Assembly: GCA_000433675.1 (NCBI GenBank)
Contig: FR893564.1
Span: 62,001 to 126,000, forward strand
From: Clostridium sp. CAG:433
GTDB lineage: Bacteria > Bacillota_I > Bacilli_A > RF39 > UBA660
Length of the DNA: 64,000 nucleotides
Direction of reading: 5' to 3'
Shown piece by piece: positions 26,589 through 36,284 of the stretch (its first letter is position 1; every line of letters begins with the position of its first letter). The notes beneath the pieces were generated by a model. That model saw only the letters and a list, made by a program, of their open reading frames with translations, was not told where the DNA came from and did no database searches. The position numbers and the translations under genes are program-made.

Positions 26589-29500
26589 ATGGGAAAATAT
26601 AAAGTAATAGATGGTAATGAAGCATGCGCACATATATCTTATATGTTTACTGAAATAGCAGGTATATATCCAATAACACCTGCATCACCAATGAGTGAAT
26701 ATATAGATAAGTGGAGCACTGAAGGAAGACTTAACCTATTTAATAATAAAGTTAAATTAATAGAAATGCAAAGTGAAGCAGGGGCAATAGCGCTTGTACA
26801 CGGTTCACTTCAAACAGGTTCACTTGCTAGTACATATACAGCAAGTCAAGGACTTCTTTTAATGATACCTTCAATGTATAAAATAGCAGGTGAAATGCTT
26901 CCTTGTGTAATAAATGTTGCATCAAGAACTATCGCAACACATGCTTTAAGTATATTTGGAGATCATTCTGATATATATGCATCAAGAAGTACAGGATTTT
27001 GCTTTTTAGCGTCTTCTTCCGTAGAAGATACAATATATATGACACTTGCATCTTACTTAAGTACATTAAAAGGGAAACTACCTTTTGTTAATTTCTTTGA
27101 TGGTTTTAGAACAAGTCATGAACTAAATAAAGTATATGTTCCAGATATGTCTGAAATAAAAGGTCTTGTACCATTTAAAGCTATAGATAACTTTAGAAAA
27201 GAAAGTATGATATCAAAAAAACAAATAAAAGGTACAACACAAAATGATGATGTATATTTTCAAAATTTGGAAGCAAGAAATAAATATTATGATAAGATGC
27301 CTGATGTAGTAAATGAATGCATGGAAAAAATAAATAAAAAATTTAAAACAGATTATAAACCATTCAATTATTATGGTGATGAAAATGCAGAAAAAGTAAT
27401 AGTTGCGATGGGTTCTGTTTGTGATGCATTAAAAGAACTTGTAGATGTACTTAATGCTAAGGGAGAAAAAGTAGGTGTACTAATAGTTCATTTATTTAGA
27501 CCATTCTCTAAAAAATATTTCTTAGAAGCATTACCTAAAAAGGTACGTAAAATAGCAGTATTAGATAGAGCAAAAGAAGCAGGAGCAGTTGGTGAACCAC
27601 TATATGAAGATGTAGTAAATATATTTAATGATGTAAAAAATAAACCATTTATAATAGGTGGAAGATATGGAATATCTAGTAAAGATACTAATTTAGAAGA
27701 TTTATATGCAGTATTTAAAAACTTAGATAGTAATGAGCCTATTAACTCATTTACAATAGGAATAGTAGATGATGTTACAGGTAAAAGTTTAAAACCATGT
27801 AAAATAAAAAGCGATAAGAAAAATATTGAAATGCTTATATATGGATATGGTTCAGATGGTATGATTTCAGCATCTAAAGATATTATTAAAACAATTGGAA
27901 CAGAGACTGAAGCTTTTGTACAAGGATATTTTGAATATGATTCTAAAAAGAGTGGTGGAATTACTGTATCACACTTAAGAATAGGAAAAGAAAAAATAAA
28001 TATGCCATATTATATAACAAATCCACATATTGTAGTATGTACTAAAGATGTATACTTAGAAAAGTATGATATGTTATCAAAAATAAGAAAAAATGGTATA
28101 TTTATATTAGTAACAGATAAAACTGAACAAGAAATAAAGAATGCTATATCAAATAAAATAAAATATGAACTTGCAAAAAAGAATGTTAAATTTTATATAA
28201 TTGATGCATATAAGATTGCTAAAGAAAATAATATTCTAAATAAAATAAGTATGATAATGGAAAATGCTATTGTATATATAACTAAAGTACTTCCACATGC
28301 TGAATTTACAAATGATCAAAAAGAAAGTATTAAACTTCATTTTGCTAAAAAAGGTGATGAAATAGTAAATAATAATATTAATGCTATAAAAGATATTGAA
28401 AGTAAAATTGTTAAAGTAGAAGTAGATGAACTTTGGAAAAATCTAAGTTATTCAGAAGAAAAATATACTGGAATTATAGATAATATTATTCATTTAAAAG
28501 GTAATGATTTAACAGTAAAAGACTTTGAAAAACACGAAAGTGGAGTATTTCCTGTTAATACATCAAATTTAGAAAAAAGAAATATAGCTCAAGTTTTACC
28601 AAGATGGGTAAAAGAAAATTGTATAGAGTGTAATCAATGTTCTATAGTTTGTCCACATGGAGTAATAAGACCAAAATTAATGACAGAAGAAGAAATTAAG
28701 AAAAATAAAAATGTAGTAGTTATACCATGTATGGGTAATGATGAATATAAATATGCACTTGAAATTAGTTATGAAAATTGTACAGGATGTGGTTTATGTG
28801 CAAATACATGTCCTGGTAAACTTGGTGCAAAAGCATTAATTATGACAGACCATAAAGAAGTAGAAAGAATAAATAATGAAATAAAAAATATAACTAATAA
28901 AAAATTATATTTAGAATCTACTATAAAAGGTGTAGCATTTAATGAACCATTATTTAAATATTCAGGTGCATGTGCAGGATGCGGTGAAACACCTTACTTA
29001 AAATTATTAACACAAATATATAAAGATGGACTTATAATTGCAAATGCAACTGGATGTTCATCAATATACGGTGGAAGTCTTCCAACAAATCCATACAATG
29101 TGTCTTGGTCAAATTCATTATTTGAAGATAATGCAGAATATGGATTAGGTATGAGAATAACTATGGATCTTGCTAAAGAAAAGATTACTAATATAATGAA
29201 AGAAAAATTAAAAGGTAGACTTGGAATAAAAAATATAGAAATGTTTAATAAATGGTTAGTAAATAAAGACAATTATAATATTACTAAAGAAATAATGGAA
29301 AATATTAACTATGATGAAGTAAAAGAACTTGAACCATTAAAAGGATATATTATGTCAAAAGATGTTTGGATAGTAGGTGGAGATGGTTGGAGTTATGATA
29401 TAGGATTTGGTGGAATAGACCATATTATGGCATCAGGAGAAGATGTAAATATATTAGTACTTGATACAGAAGTATACTCAAACACTGGTGGTCAAGCAAG

Positions 29501-29990
29501 TAAATCAACTGAAAAAGGTGCAGTTGCTAAATTTGCTAATGATGGTAAAAAAACATCTAAAAAAGATTTAGCAAGAATGATGATGGGATACCCTAATGTA
29601 TATGTTGCTCAAATAAGTTTAGGAGCAAATATGAATCAAGCAATAAAAGCATTAAGAGATGCTGGAAGTCATAAAGGACCATCACTAGTAATTGCATATT
29701 CACCTTGTATTAATCATGGTATAAAAAAAGGAATGGGTAATTCTATTGAAGAAGAAAGATTAGCAGTAAAATCAGGTTATTTTCCAATATTTAGATATGA
29801 TGGTGAAAAAGAAGAATTTACATTAGATTTTAAATCACCAGACTTTGATTTATATGATAACTTCTTAGATGGAGAAAATAGATATACAATGATTAAAACT
29901 GTTAGTCCAAAACTAGCTAAAGAATTATTAACAGAAAATAAAAAAGAAGCAATTAAAAGATTTGAATATTATAAGAATTTAAGTAATTAA
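26589..29990 (+). CDS. nifJ: Pyruvate:ferredoxin (flavodoxin) oxidoreductase
   Basis: 1133 residues, a single-chain PFOR. In order: the N-terminal pyruvate-binding domain (ACAHISYMFTEIAGIYPITP), a transketolase C-like domain, and a 2[4Fe-4S] ferredoxin domain with CIECNQCSIVCPHG and CTGCGLCANTCPGK. The TPP domain has CAGCGETPYLKLL, the GDGWSYDIGFGG TPP/Mg motif and NTGGQ. It converts pyruvate and CoA to acetyl-CoA and CO2 and reduces ferredoxin, an oxygen-sensitive enzyme of anaerobic fermentation. AAGGATAGTGAT precedes the ATG, and a DUF1653 gene follows 12 bases later. Confidence 0.97.
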   Translation: MGKYKVIDGNEACAHISYMFTEIAGIYPITPASPMSEYIDKWSTEGRLNLFNNKVKLIEMQSEAGAIALVHGSLQTGSLASTYTASQGLLLMIPSMYKIAGEMLPCVINVASRTIATHALSIFGDHSDIYASRSTGFCFLASSSVEDTIYMTLASYLSTLKGKLPFVNFFDGFRTSHELNKVYVPDMSEIKGLVPFKAIDNFRKESMISKKQIKGTTQNDDVYFQNLEARNKYYDKMPDVVNECMEKINKKFKTDYKPFNYYGDENAEKVIVAMGSVCDALKELVDVLNAKGEKVGVLIVHLFRPFSKKYFLEALPKKVRKIAVLDRAKEAGAVGEPLYEDVVNIFNDVKNKPFIIGGRYGISSKDTNLEDLYAVFKNLDSNEPINSFTIGIVDDVTGKSLKPCKIKSDKKNIEMLIYGYGSDGMISASKDIIKTIGTETEAFVQGYFEYDSKKSGGITVSHLRIGKEKINMPYYITNPHIVVCTKDVYLEKYDMLSKIRKNGIFILVTDKTEQEIKNAISNKIKYELAKKNVKFYIIDAYKIAKENNILNKISMIMENAIVYITKVLPHAEFTNDQKESIKLHFAKKGDEIVNNNINAIKDIESKIVKVEVDELWKNLSYSEEKYTGIIDNIIHLKGNDLTVKDFEKHESGVFPVNTSNLEKRNIAQVLPRWVKENCIECNQCSIVCPHGVIRPKLMTEEEIKKNKNVVVIPCMGNDEYKYALEISYENCTGCGLCANTCPGKLGAKALIMTDHKEVERINNEIKNITNKKLYLESTIKGVAFNEPLFKYSGACAGCGETPYLKLLTQIYKDGLIIANATGCSSIYGGSLPTNPYNVSWSNSLFEDNAEYGLGMRITMDLAKEKITNIMKEKLKGRLGIKNIEMFNKWLVNKDNYNITKEIMENINYDEVKELEPLKGYIMSKDVWIVGGDGWSYDIGFGGIDHIMASGEDVNILVLDTEVYSNTGGQASKSTEKGAVAKFANDGKKTSKKDLARMMMGYPNVYVAQISLGANMNQAIKALRDAGSHKGPSLVIAYSPCINHGIKKGMGNSIEEERLAVKSGYFPIFRYDGEKEEFTLDFKSPDFDLYDNFLDGENRYTMIKTVSPKLAKELLTENKKEAIKRFEYYKNLSN

Positions 29991-30002
29991 GAGGAGGAAC
30001 AA

Positions 30003-30266
30003 ATGAGAGAAGTTAAACCAAATACAACATGGAGACATTTTAAAGGAGCAACAGCACATGTTATAACAGTTGCTAAACACTCTGAAACAGGTGAAGAATT
30101 AGTTATATATGAATGTACAAATAGTGAAAATACTAATCATAAAAATGGAATATATGCTAGACCACTTGATATGTTTTTAAGTGAAGTAGATCATGATAAA
30201 TATCCAGATGTAAAACAAAAATATAGATTTGAATTACAAGAAATAAAAAGTGTAGTTAAAAAATAA
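30003..30266 (+). CDS. DUF1653 protein
   Basis: 87 residues. [29 protein letters not shown] and [20 protein letters not shown] match the small SH3-like DUF1653 family, whose function is unknown. GAGGAGG precedes the ATG 12 bases after nifJ, so it is in the nifJ transcript, and a terminator follows at 30249. Confidence 0.85.
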   Translation: MREVKPNTTWRHFKGATAHVITVAKHSETGEELVIYECTNSENTNHKNGIYARPLDMFLSEVDHDKYPDVKQKYRFELQEIKSVVKK

Positions 30267-30281
30267 TAACTACACTTTTTT
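30249..30281 (+). terminator. nifJ transcript terminator
   Basis: AGTGTAGTTA and TAACTACACT arms followed by T6. Confidence 0.85.
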
Positions 30282-30294
30282 CATATTTTAAGTC

Positions 30295-30396
30295 AAAAAA
30301 AGAGCCGTCCCCCCTGAAGGGCAGCTCTATAAAAAAGAATAAAAAGGGGTTGGCTAGTGTGATACTAGCACCAATTCGCCATTTGGGAATTGGTAG
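30295..30396 (-). ncRNA. Candidate ~100-nt small RNA
   Basis: Minus strand. A near-perfect promoter (TTGACA 30430-30425, 17 bases, TAATAT 30407-30402) leads into CCAATTC/GAATTGG and GCTAGT/ACTAGC hairpins and a single-stranded AACCCCUUUUU-like segment. It ends in a GC-rich terminator (30328-30301) with a T7 tail. No reading frame of note is present. C-rich unpaired segments are typical of Gram-positive small RNAs that mask ribosome sites. No known family is recognised. Confidence 0.65.
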
Positions 30397-30401
30397 CATA
30401 T

Positions 30402-30430
30402 ATATTACTTATAAATAGGTAATTTGTCAA
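30402..30430 (-). promoter_or_regulatory. Promoter of the candidate small RNA
   Basis: TTGACA - 17 bases - TAATAT on the minus strand, divergent from recG. Confidence 0.7.
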
Positions 30431-30479
30431 GTACTTTTTAAAAAATATGTTATAATATTTTTAAAGGATGTGAATAGTT

Positions 30480-32438
30480 TTGGCTGAGTTAACAAATATA
30501 AAAGGTATTGGACCTAAAACAGTAAGTACATTAAATAAACTTGGAATAAATAATGTTAATGATTTAATAAATGATTATCCATATAGATACGAAATATTAA
30601 AACAAACTTCTTTATATGAAGAAAAAGTAGTAGTATCTGGAATTATAGAAACTATTCCAACTATTAGTTACTTTAAAAATATGAATAGATTATCATTTAA
30701 GTTTAATACAAGTAATAATTTAGTAAATGTTGTAATATTTAATAGAGCTTTTTTAAAACCTAATTTATTAATTGGAAAATATATAACTGTAATAGGTAAA
30801 TATGATACTAAAAGTAATACAATAAATGCAGCAGATATAAAGTTATTTGATTTAGGTGATAGAACATTAATAGAGCCTATTTATCATTTAGTAAAAGGTA
30901 TAAATAATAAGTCATTAAATAAATATATAAATGAAGCATTAAATGAATGTAACGTTATAGATTATATACCAGAAGAAATAATAAATAAGTATAATTTTAT
31001 AGATAAAAAAGAAGCACTTAGAATAATTCATAATCCAAAAAAAGGATTAAAGGATGCGATAAATAGATGTAAATATGAAGAACTATTTATATTTATGATG
31101 AAAATAAATGCACTAAAAAGAAAAAACAATAATTTAAATATTGGCTATGAAAAAGATATTGATATAACTAAAATTAATGAATTTATAAATGGATTACCAT
31201 TTGAATTAACTGTTCATCAAAAAGAAGCATTAAATGATATATTTAAGGATTTAAAAAGTAATAAAAGAATGAATAGATTATTAGAAGGTGATGTTGGTTC
31301 AGGTAAAACAATAGTAGCATTAATAAGTATGTATGCGTTATATTTAAGTGGATATCAAAGTGCACTTATGGTTCCAACTGAAGTATTAGCTAATCAACAT
31401 TATGAAAATTTTAAAAATCTATTAGAAGGATATAATATAGAAATTGCACTTCTAACAGGAAGTACTAAAAAAAGTGAAAAAAATCAAATATATGAAGATA
31501 TAAAATCAGGTAAGATAAATATGGTAATAGGAACTCATGCCATAATAGAAGATGATATAAAATATAATAATTTAGGACTAGTAATAACAGATGAACAACA
31601 TAGATTTGGAGTTAACCAGAGAAATAACTTAAGAAACAAAGGTAATATGCCTGATGTACTTTATATGAGTGCAACTCCAATACCAAGAACATATGCTCTT
31701 ACTATATATGGAGATATGGATATATCTATAATAAATACAATGCCTAGTGGAAGAAAAAAGATAATAACTAAAGTATTTGATAATAGTGATATTAAAAAGG
31801 TACTTGTAAAAATAAAACAAGAATTAGATTTAGGTCATCAAATATATATAGTATCTCCATTAATAGAAGATTCAGAAGAAGAAATGGAAGATACTAAGAA
31901 ACTAGAAAAGAAGTTTAAATTAGCATTTAAAAACTATAATATAGGTGTTATGCATGGTAGACTTTCGCCTAAAGAAAAAAATAAAGTTATGGATGACTTT
32001 GTAAATAAAAAAATAGATATATTAATAAGTACTACTGTAATAGAAGTTGGAGTAGATGTTAAAAATGCAACTATGATAGTTATATTTGATGCATATAAAT
32101 TTGGACTTGCAACACTTCATCAATTAAGAGGTAGAGTAGGAAGAAATAGTGAACAATCCTACTGCGTTTTAATGACTAATAGAGAGACTGAAAGACTTAA
32201 TATAATGGAAAATGTAAGTGATGGATTTACACTTGCTGAAGAAGATTTAAAACTAAGAGGATCAGGTGATTTATTTGGTATAAAACAAAGTGGTGATATG
32301 AGTTTTAAACTAGCAAATATTCAAAAAGATTATGAACTTTTGATAAAGGCTAAAGCTGATTCTGAAGAAGTATTAGATAATATTGATAAATATGAAGTTT
32401 TAAAAAATATGTTAAAAGAAAGTATAAATATGGATTAA
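30480..32438 (+). CDS. recG: ATP-dependent DNA helicase RecG
   Basis: 652 residues from a TTG preceded by AAAGGATG. The wedge domain starts with the helix-hairpin-helix IKGIGPKTVSTLNKLGI. Helicase motifs include GDVGSGKTIVAL, ITDEQHRFG, MSATPIPRT and QLRGRVGR. RecG regresses stalled forks and branch-migrates Holliday junctions. The length is slightly short (about 680-690 in relatives) but all domains are present. The second mobile element begins after its 3' end. Confidence 0.96.
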   Translation: MAELTNIKGIGPKTVSTLNKLGINNVNDLINDYPYRYEILKQTSLYEEKVVVSGIIETIPTISYFKNMNRLSFKFNTSNNLVNVVIFNRAFLKPNLLIGKYITVIGKYDTKSNTINAADIKLFDLGDRTLIEPIYHLVKGINNKSLNKYINEALNECNVIDYIPEEIINKYNFIDKKEALRIIHNPKKGLKDAINRCKYEELFIFMMKINALKRKNNNLNIGYEKDIDITKINEFINGLPFELTVHQKEALNDIFKDLKSNKRMNRLLEGDVGSGKTIVALISMYALYLSGYQSALMVPTEVLANQHYENFKNLLEGYNIEIALLTGSTKKSEKNQIYEDIKSGKINMVIGTHAIIEDDIKYNNLGLVITDEQHRFGVNQRNNLRNKGNMPDVLYMSATPIPRTYALTIYGDMDISIINTMPSGRKKIITKVFDNSDIKKVLVKIKQELDLGHQIYIVSPLIEDSEEEMEDTKKLEKKFKLAFKNYNIGVMHGRLSPKEKNKVMDDFVNKKIDILISTTVIEVGVDVKNATMIVIFDAYKFGLATLHQLRGRVGRNSEQSYCVLMTNRETERLNIMENVSDGFTLAEEDLKLRGSGDLFGIKQSGDMSFKLANIQKDYELLIKAKADSEEVLDNIDKYEVLKNMLKESINMD

Positions 32439-32539
32439 AGATATTGACTTTTAAATTAAAATATTTTATTATTAATATAGCGTAACGATATGTTACGTAA
32501 CACACACTTTTACGGATATGTGTGAAAGTGTAACCAAAA

Positions 32540-32570
32540 CCCCCTGAAGGAGCCGAAAGGCTCCACTTTT
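32540..32570 (+). terminator. GC-rich terminator, CCCCCTGAAG type, left of element 2
   Basis: CCCCCTGAAG followed by GGAGCC-GAAA-GGCTCC-ACTTTTT. A similar CCCCCTGAAG-GAGAGC-GAAA hairpin lies at the other side (43987), so the pair may mark element ends. Confidence 0.75.
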
Positions 32571-32610
32571 TGTTTGATTTATAAGGGTTTTCTATAAATA
32601 TGGTAGAACG

Positions 32611-32631
32611 CTACCCATCATCTACCCATCA
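32611..32631. repeat. Left integrase arm-type repeats (element 2)
   Basis: Two direct copies of CTACCCATCA one base apart. The same pair occurs at 43860-43880. Tandem direct repeats near both ends are typical binding sites for the N-terminal domain of tyrosine integrases. Confidence 0.65.
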
Positions 32632-32662
32632 TAATCTATGGTTTATATAAGTTTAATATAGT

Positions 32663-33805
32663 TTATTTGGAAGACTTTTCATTAAAGTCTTTTTCTAATG
32701 TGTCAAAGAATTTTGGTACATTTGCAAGATCTTTTTTAAACATATGAGTATAAGTTTCTAGTGTTTCAGTAGTTTCAGAATGGCCTAAAAAGTTAGATAC
32801 AGCAGTTATTGGAGCAGAGCCAGATATTAAGGCTGATGCACATGAATGTCTAAAGTCATGTAATCTAATTCTTCTTACTCCAGCTTTTTCAGCATATTTA
32901 TCTCTATAGAAATACATTCTACCTGTAGCCATTGGAACATCATCACCAAGTACAAACCAAGTTTGTTTGAATTTTGCTATTCGTTCATTTGATTTTTTTA
33001 GTTCTGCTAAGTCATTTAGTAGAGTAGTTGCGATTGGAATTGTTCTATTTGATGCTTCTGTTTTAGTGCTAGAAATATACCATTCTGTACTAGCATTAGA
33101 ATTAGAGGGATTTAATACTTGTTGAGAAACAGTTAAAAGTTTATTTTTAAAGTCTATATGTTTCCATTGTAATCCTCTTGCTTCAGACCTTCTTAATCCA
33201 CAATAATATAATAATTCAAAGAAACATTTATATCTTAAATCATCAACTACTGAAATAAATTTAAAGAATTCTTCAGGTTCGTAAAAATCCATTTCTTTCT
33301 TCAATGCCCCTGGAGTTTTAAAAGGCTCTAATTTATTATAAAATTTTCTTAAATTAAAATCCCATTGTTTTTCAGCAAAGTTAATGACTTGCTTTATAAA
33401 TTTTTGAATATCTGTTTTATATCTATCACAGAGATTTGTTTTATTAATTTGTGCTCTCCATTTTTGATATAAATCCCAATCTAAGTTTACTAATTCTACA
33501 TTATCTAGTAATCCCATATATTTGATTCTATCTCTATATGTCTTAAGAGTAGAATCTTTTATTTTATCTTTCTGATATTCATAATATATAGTGTAGGCTT
33601 CTTTAAATGTCATATGTGGATTTACTTCAACATCTTTATATTTATTTAAATATGCTTTTTCAGCCTGTATTGCTTCTTCTTCAGTCATATATGCTTGTGA
33701 TTGATATTGATGTCTTTTACCATCTAAACCTTTACTATATTGTATAAATACCCAAGATCTTCCATCTTTTGTTATTTTATTTTCTTTAAGTTGTCTTACG
33801 GACAT
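32663..33805 (-). CDS. Tyrosine-type site-specific integrase
   Basis: 380 residues with AAAAGGAGG before the ATG. It has an N-terminal arm-binding AP2-like fold (GRSWVFIQYSKGLDGKRHQY), a SAM-like core-binding domain around 60-160, and the catalytic residues R (CGLRRSEARGL), HxxR (RLHDFRHS), H (LGHSE) and Tyr (TYTHMF). It belongs to the Tn916/phage-type integrases of Firmicutes and would insert or excise this element. The gene is at the left end next to the arm repeats, as expected. Confidence 0.95.
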   Translation of the reverse strand: MSVRQLKENKITKDGRSWVFIQYSKGLDGKRHQYQSQAYMTEEEAIQAEKAYLNKYKDVEVNPHMTFKEAYTIYYEYQKDKIKDSTLKTYRDRIKYMGLLDNVELVNLDWDLYQKWRAQINKTNLCDRYKTDIQKFIKQVINFAEKQWDFNLRKFYNKLEPFKTPGALKKEMDFYEPEEFFKFISVVDDLRYKCFFELLYYCGLRRSEARGLQWKHIDFKNKLLTVSQQVLNPSNSNASTEWYISSTKTEASNRTIPIATTLLNDLAELKKSNERIAKFKQTWFVLGDDVPMATGRMYFYRDKYAEKAGVRRIRLHDFRHSCASALISGSAPITAVSNFLGHSETTETLETYTHMFKKDLANVPKFFDTLEKDFNEKSSK

Positions 33806-33953
33806 TTCATTCCTCCTTTTCTTATCCGTAAAATATCGACATACATCTATATTTTACCATTTATTTATATATTTTTTTATATTTATCTTGTTTATCATTT
33901 TTTATTAAGAAAAAAGACCAACAATAGAGTTGATCTTTTAATAATTTGAAACG

Positions 33954-34526
33954 TTATTTTTTATTTTTGGTATTAATCTGTTTTTTTACATCTTCTTGCA
34001 TTTTTATTAATTTATTGTGTACATATACATTAGCAATATCAATTTCTTCAGAATTTGGTGTTTTTAGTATTTTATCGCAGTTTGGACAATAATTTTGAGC
34101 AGTTCCATAATAATAATTTCCATAGGAACTTCTTTTAATTAATTCTCCTTTGCATTTGTTACATATTGGTCTAAAGTTTTTGATTGTTATTTCATTATAT
34201 AACTCAGAGTAATTCCAAGCATATCTAATACCTTCATAAATATCATCATTATAATCTTCATACCATTTTTTAATATTACTAGCATCGTTTATTTTAACAA
34301 TAATTAATAAAATAGCAAATATTATTATACCTACTATTAACAATACCCATAATGGAATATTAATATTAAGTATAAAAACGATACTATTGAATATCCATTT
34401 TAAAAAAGATAGTATTCCTTCTAATATGTTGATATCTTGTAGTTTAGAAGTTATTATTCCTCCAACTACAGTCACTATAACTGGTAATAAAAACCAAATC
34501 CAAATAGATTTAAAAATTTTTTTCAT
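33954..34526 (-). CDS. Membrane protein with zinc-ribbon-like domain
   Basis: 190 residues. AAGGTGATTTAT precedes the ATG at 34526; an upstream GTG is less likely. Two hydrophobic segments occur: about 6-24, and about 52-75 (IPLWVLLIVGIIIFAILLII). A zinc-ribbon-like C-x-x-C pair follows (CNKC and CPNC). The family is not recognised. It lies just downstream of the relaxase and may aid mobilization, entry exclusion or regulation; that is inferred from position only. Confidence 0.6.
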   Translation of the reverse strand: MKKIFKSIWIWFLLPVIVTVVGGIITSKLQDINILEGILSFLKWIFNSIVFILNINIPLWVLLIVGIIIFAILLIIVKINDASNIKKWYEDYNDDIYEGIRYAWNYSELYNEITIKNFRPICNKCKGELIKRSSYGNYYYGTAQNYCPNCDKILKTPNSEEIDIANVYVHNKLIKMQEDVKKQINTKNKK

Positions 34527-34570
34527 ATGATAAATCACCTTTCGAAATGTTGTTTACATAGATAATTATA

Positions 34571-36019
34571 TCATAATTCAAAGTCATCTGATTTATCTCG
34601 TTCATATTTTTTATTAACTTTTTTACTTAAATCTTTAAAAGCAGAGTAATCGTATTTCTGATTTTTATCAACATCAAATCCTAGCGTTCTTTTTAGTGCT
34701 TTATATAAATCTATTGCTATATTTTTAACATTACTAATAATTGTATCGATATTTTCTTTTAATTCAGTTAATTCATTTCTTAATGAACTAATTATTGTGT
34801 TTTGATATTTTATAGTATCATCTTTTTCTTTAATAATTAAATTTTGATTTTCGATTATTTTATCTTTTTCTATTAATGTTTTACCTGATTTAAGATTTTT
34901 AATTTCAGTATTTAATTTATCAATTTGTTTCTGTTTGGATTCTAATTTTATTTCATTTTGTTCTATTATTTTTGATTTATTCAAATTATCTTTAGTTATT
35001 TCTTTTGAGTATTTAGATAGATTATTTATATCTTTTTCTTTATATCCAATTATTTTGCTTTTTTCAGGATTTAGAAGAGGATTTGTATCTACATCAGATA
35101 TTTTCTCTTTATATGATATTTCAACTTCATTTAGGGCTTTATTCTTATTTAATTCAAGTTCCATTAGTTTGTTTTCTTCCTGTAGTTCTTCTAAATATTT
35201 TTCTGCTTTTGTTTGATGATATTTATTTCCTCCAATTTGACCTCTATCAAGATTAAAACCTTTAGATGTTATAAATTTATTATAATCATCTTGTATTTTA
35301 GCAAATGATGTTTTAAAGCCTTTATCCTTCCAAAACTGATCACAATTTAGAAATTTTCCTTTTTCTATTGAATATAAATTTTTACCGTTTTCATCTTTCT
35401 TTTGAATAGGTATTAACTTTTCTTTTCCGTCTTTTCCTATATAAGATTTTAATATTTGATGACCATTACTATCTGTTTCAAATACTTTTCTATGAACTTC
35501 ATTCACTACTGGAGTAAAATAAAAATGCATATGTGGAGTATCTTCATCAAAATGAATAGCAGAGTAGACTACGTTTTCCTTTCCAACTAAATTACTTAAA
35601 AATTCATGTGAATATTTAAAATAGTTTAATACTTGTTCTGGAATATCATTTGGATTATTAATAACTACTTTATTAATAGGTTCTCCTTTATGTTCTCCAG
35701 TTAAATATTTTCTTCCTGTATCTTCAAATTTCATTCCTAATGATTTAAAGAATTCTTGTCCACTTGTTATTATGCATCCATTTAATAAATTGATATTTTT
35801 GTTGCTCTTGTTAAATTCTACATTATTTTTATAGAGAGTTTTATATGTTGAACTAGCTAAATTAGTACTACATAATGGAATAAATTCAATGTTATATTTA
35901 GTTCTATTTGTATCATAATTACCTGTACCAATTCTATCAGTAAGTTCTTTACTAAGACCACCAATATCTGAAGATTTAATTTTGTTTGTTATAGTTAAAA
36001 CCTGTTTTCCATCAAACAT
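34571..36019 (-). CDS. MobV-family relaxase of element 2
   Basis: 482 residues. HFDEDTPHMHFYFTPV (near residue 158) is the MobV H-x-D-E-x-x-P-H-x-H metal site. The C-terminal half is a long coiled coil, and the protein ends in KSDDFEL, almost the same tail as the other MobV in this window. AAAGGA precedes the ATG. The hairpin-rich region just upstream is the probable oriT. It would nick and lead the element during mobilization by a co-resident conjugative plasmid or ICE. Confidence 0.9.
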   Translation of the reverse strand: MFDGKQVLTITNKIKSSDIGGLSKELTDRIGTGNYDTNRTKYNIEFIPLCSTNLASSTYKTLYKNNVEFNKSNKNINLLNGCIITSGQEFFKSLGMKFEDTGRKYLTGEHKGEPINKVVINNPNDIPEQVLNYFKYSHEFLSNLVGKENVVYSAIHFDEDTPHMHFYFTPVVNEVHRKVFETDSNGHQILKSYIGKDGKEKLIPIQKKDENGKNLYSIEKGKFLNCDQFWKDKGFKTSFAKIQDDYNKFITSKGFNLDRGQIGGNKYHQTKAEKYLEELQEENKLMELELNKNKALNEVEISYKEKISDVDTNPLLNPEKSKIIGYKEKDINNLSKYSKEITKDNLNKSKIIEQNEIKLESKQKQIDKLNTEIKNLKSGKTLIEKDKIIENQNLIIKEKDDTIKYQNTIISSLRNELTELKENIDTIISNVKNIAIDLYKALKRTLGFDVDKNQKYDYSAFKDLSKKVNKKYERDKSDDFEL

Positions 36020-36085
36020 TTATATAAATCCTTTAATATATTTATGACATTGTGACATTAATAATATGTGTGGCTTTGAGGAATT

Positions 36086-36146
36086 GGTCATTTATGACCT
36101 ATCTCACTAGGGCATAGCCCAAAAGTGAGTTAAGGGAATCCCTTAA
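36086..36146. other. Probable oriT of element 2
   Basis: The 265-base gap before the relaxase holds GGTCA-TTTA-TGACC (36086-36099), CTCACT/AGTGAG (36103-36129) enclosing GGGC-ATA-GCCC, and TTAAGGG/CCCTTAA (36130-36146). Like the first element, nested GC-rich hairpins lie immediately 5' of a MobV gene. The nick site is not identified. Confidence 0.45.
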
Positions 36147-36284
36147 AAACCCATTCTTGTTTAAGCAAAGACTTAAGGTGATTTAAGTCTAAGCAATAAA
36201 CAAGTGATTATTTATTAAAAAATAAATAATCAGAAGATGAGCCATTATCGCCACTTTCATTGCTACGCAACAAAACGTGCCACA

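Noticed and set aside
30301..30328. Plus-strand terminator or riboswitch before recG
   Set aside because: The T tract and promoter are on the minus strand, so it terminates a minus-strand RNA; no riboswitch family fits.
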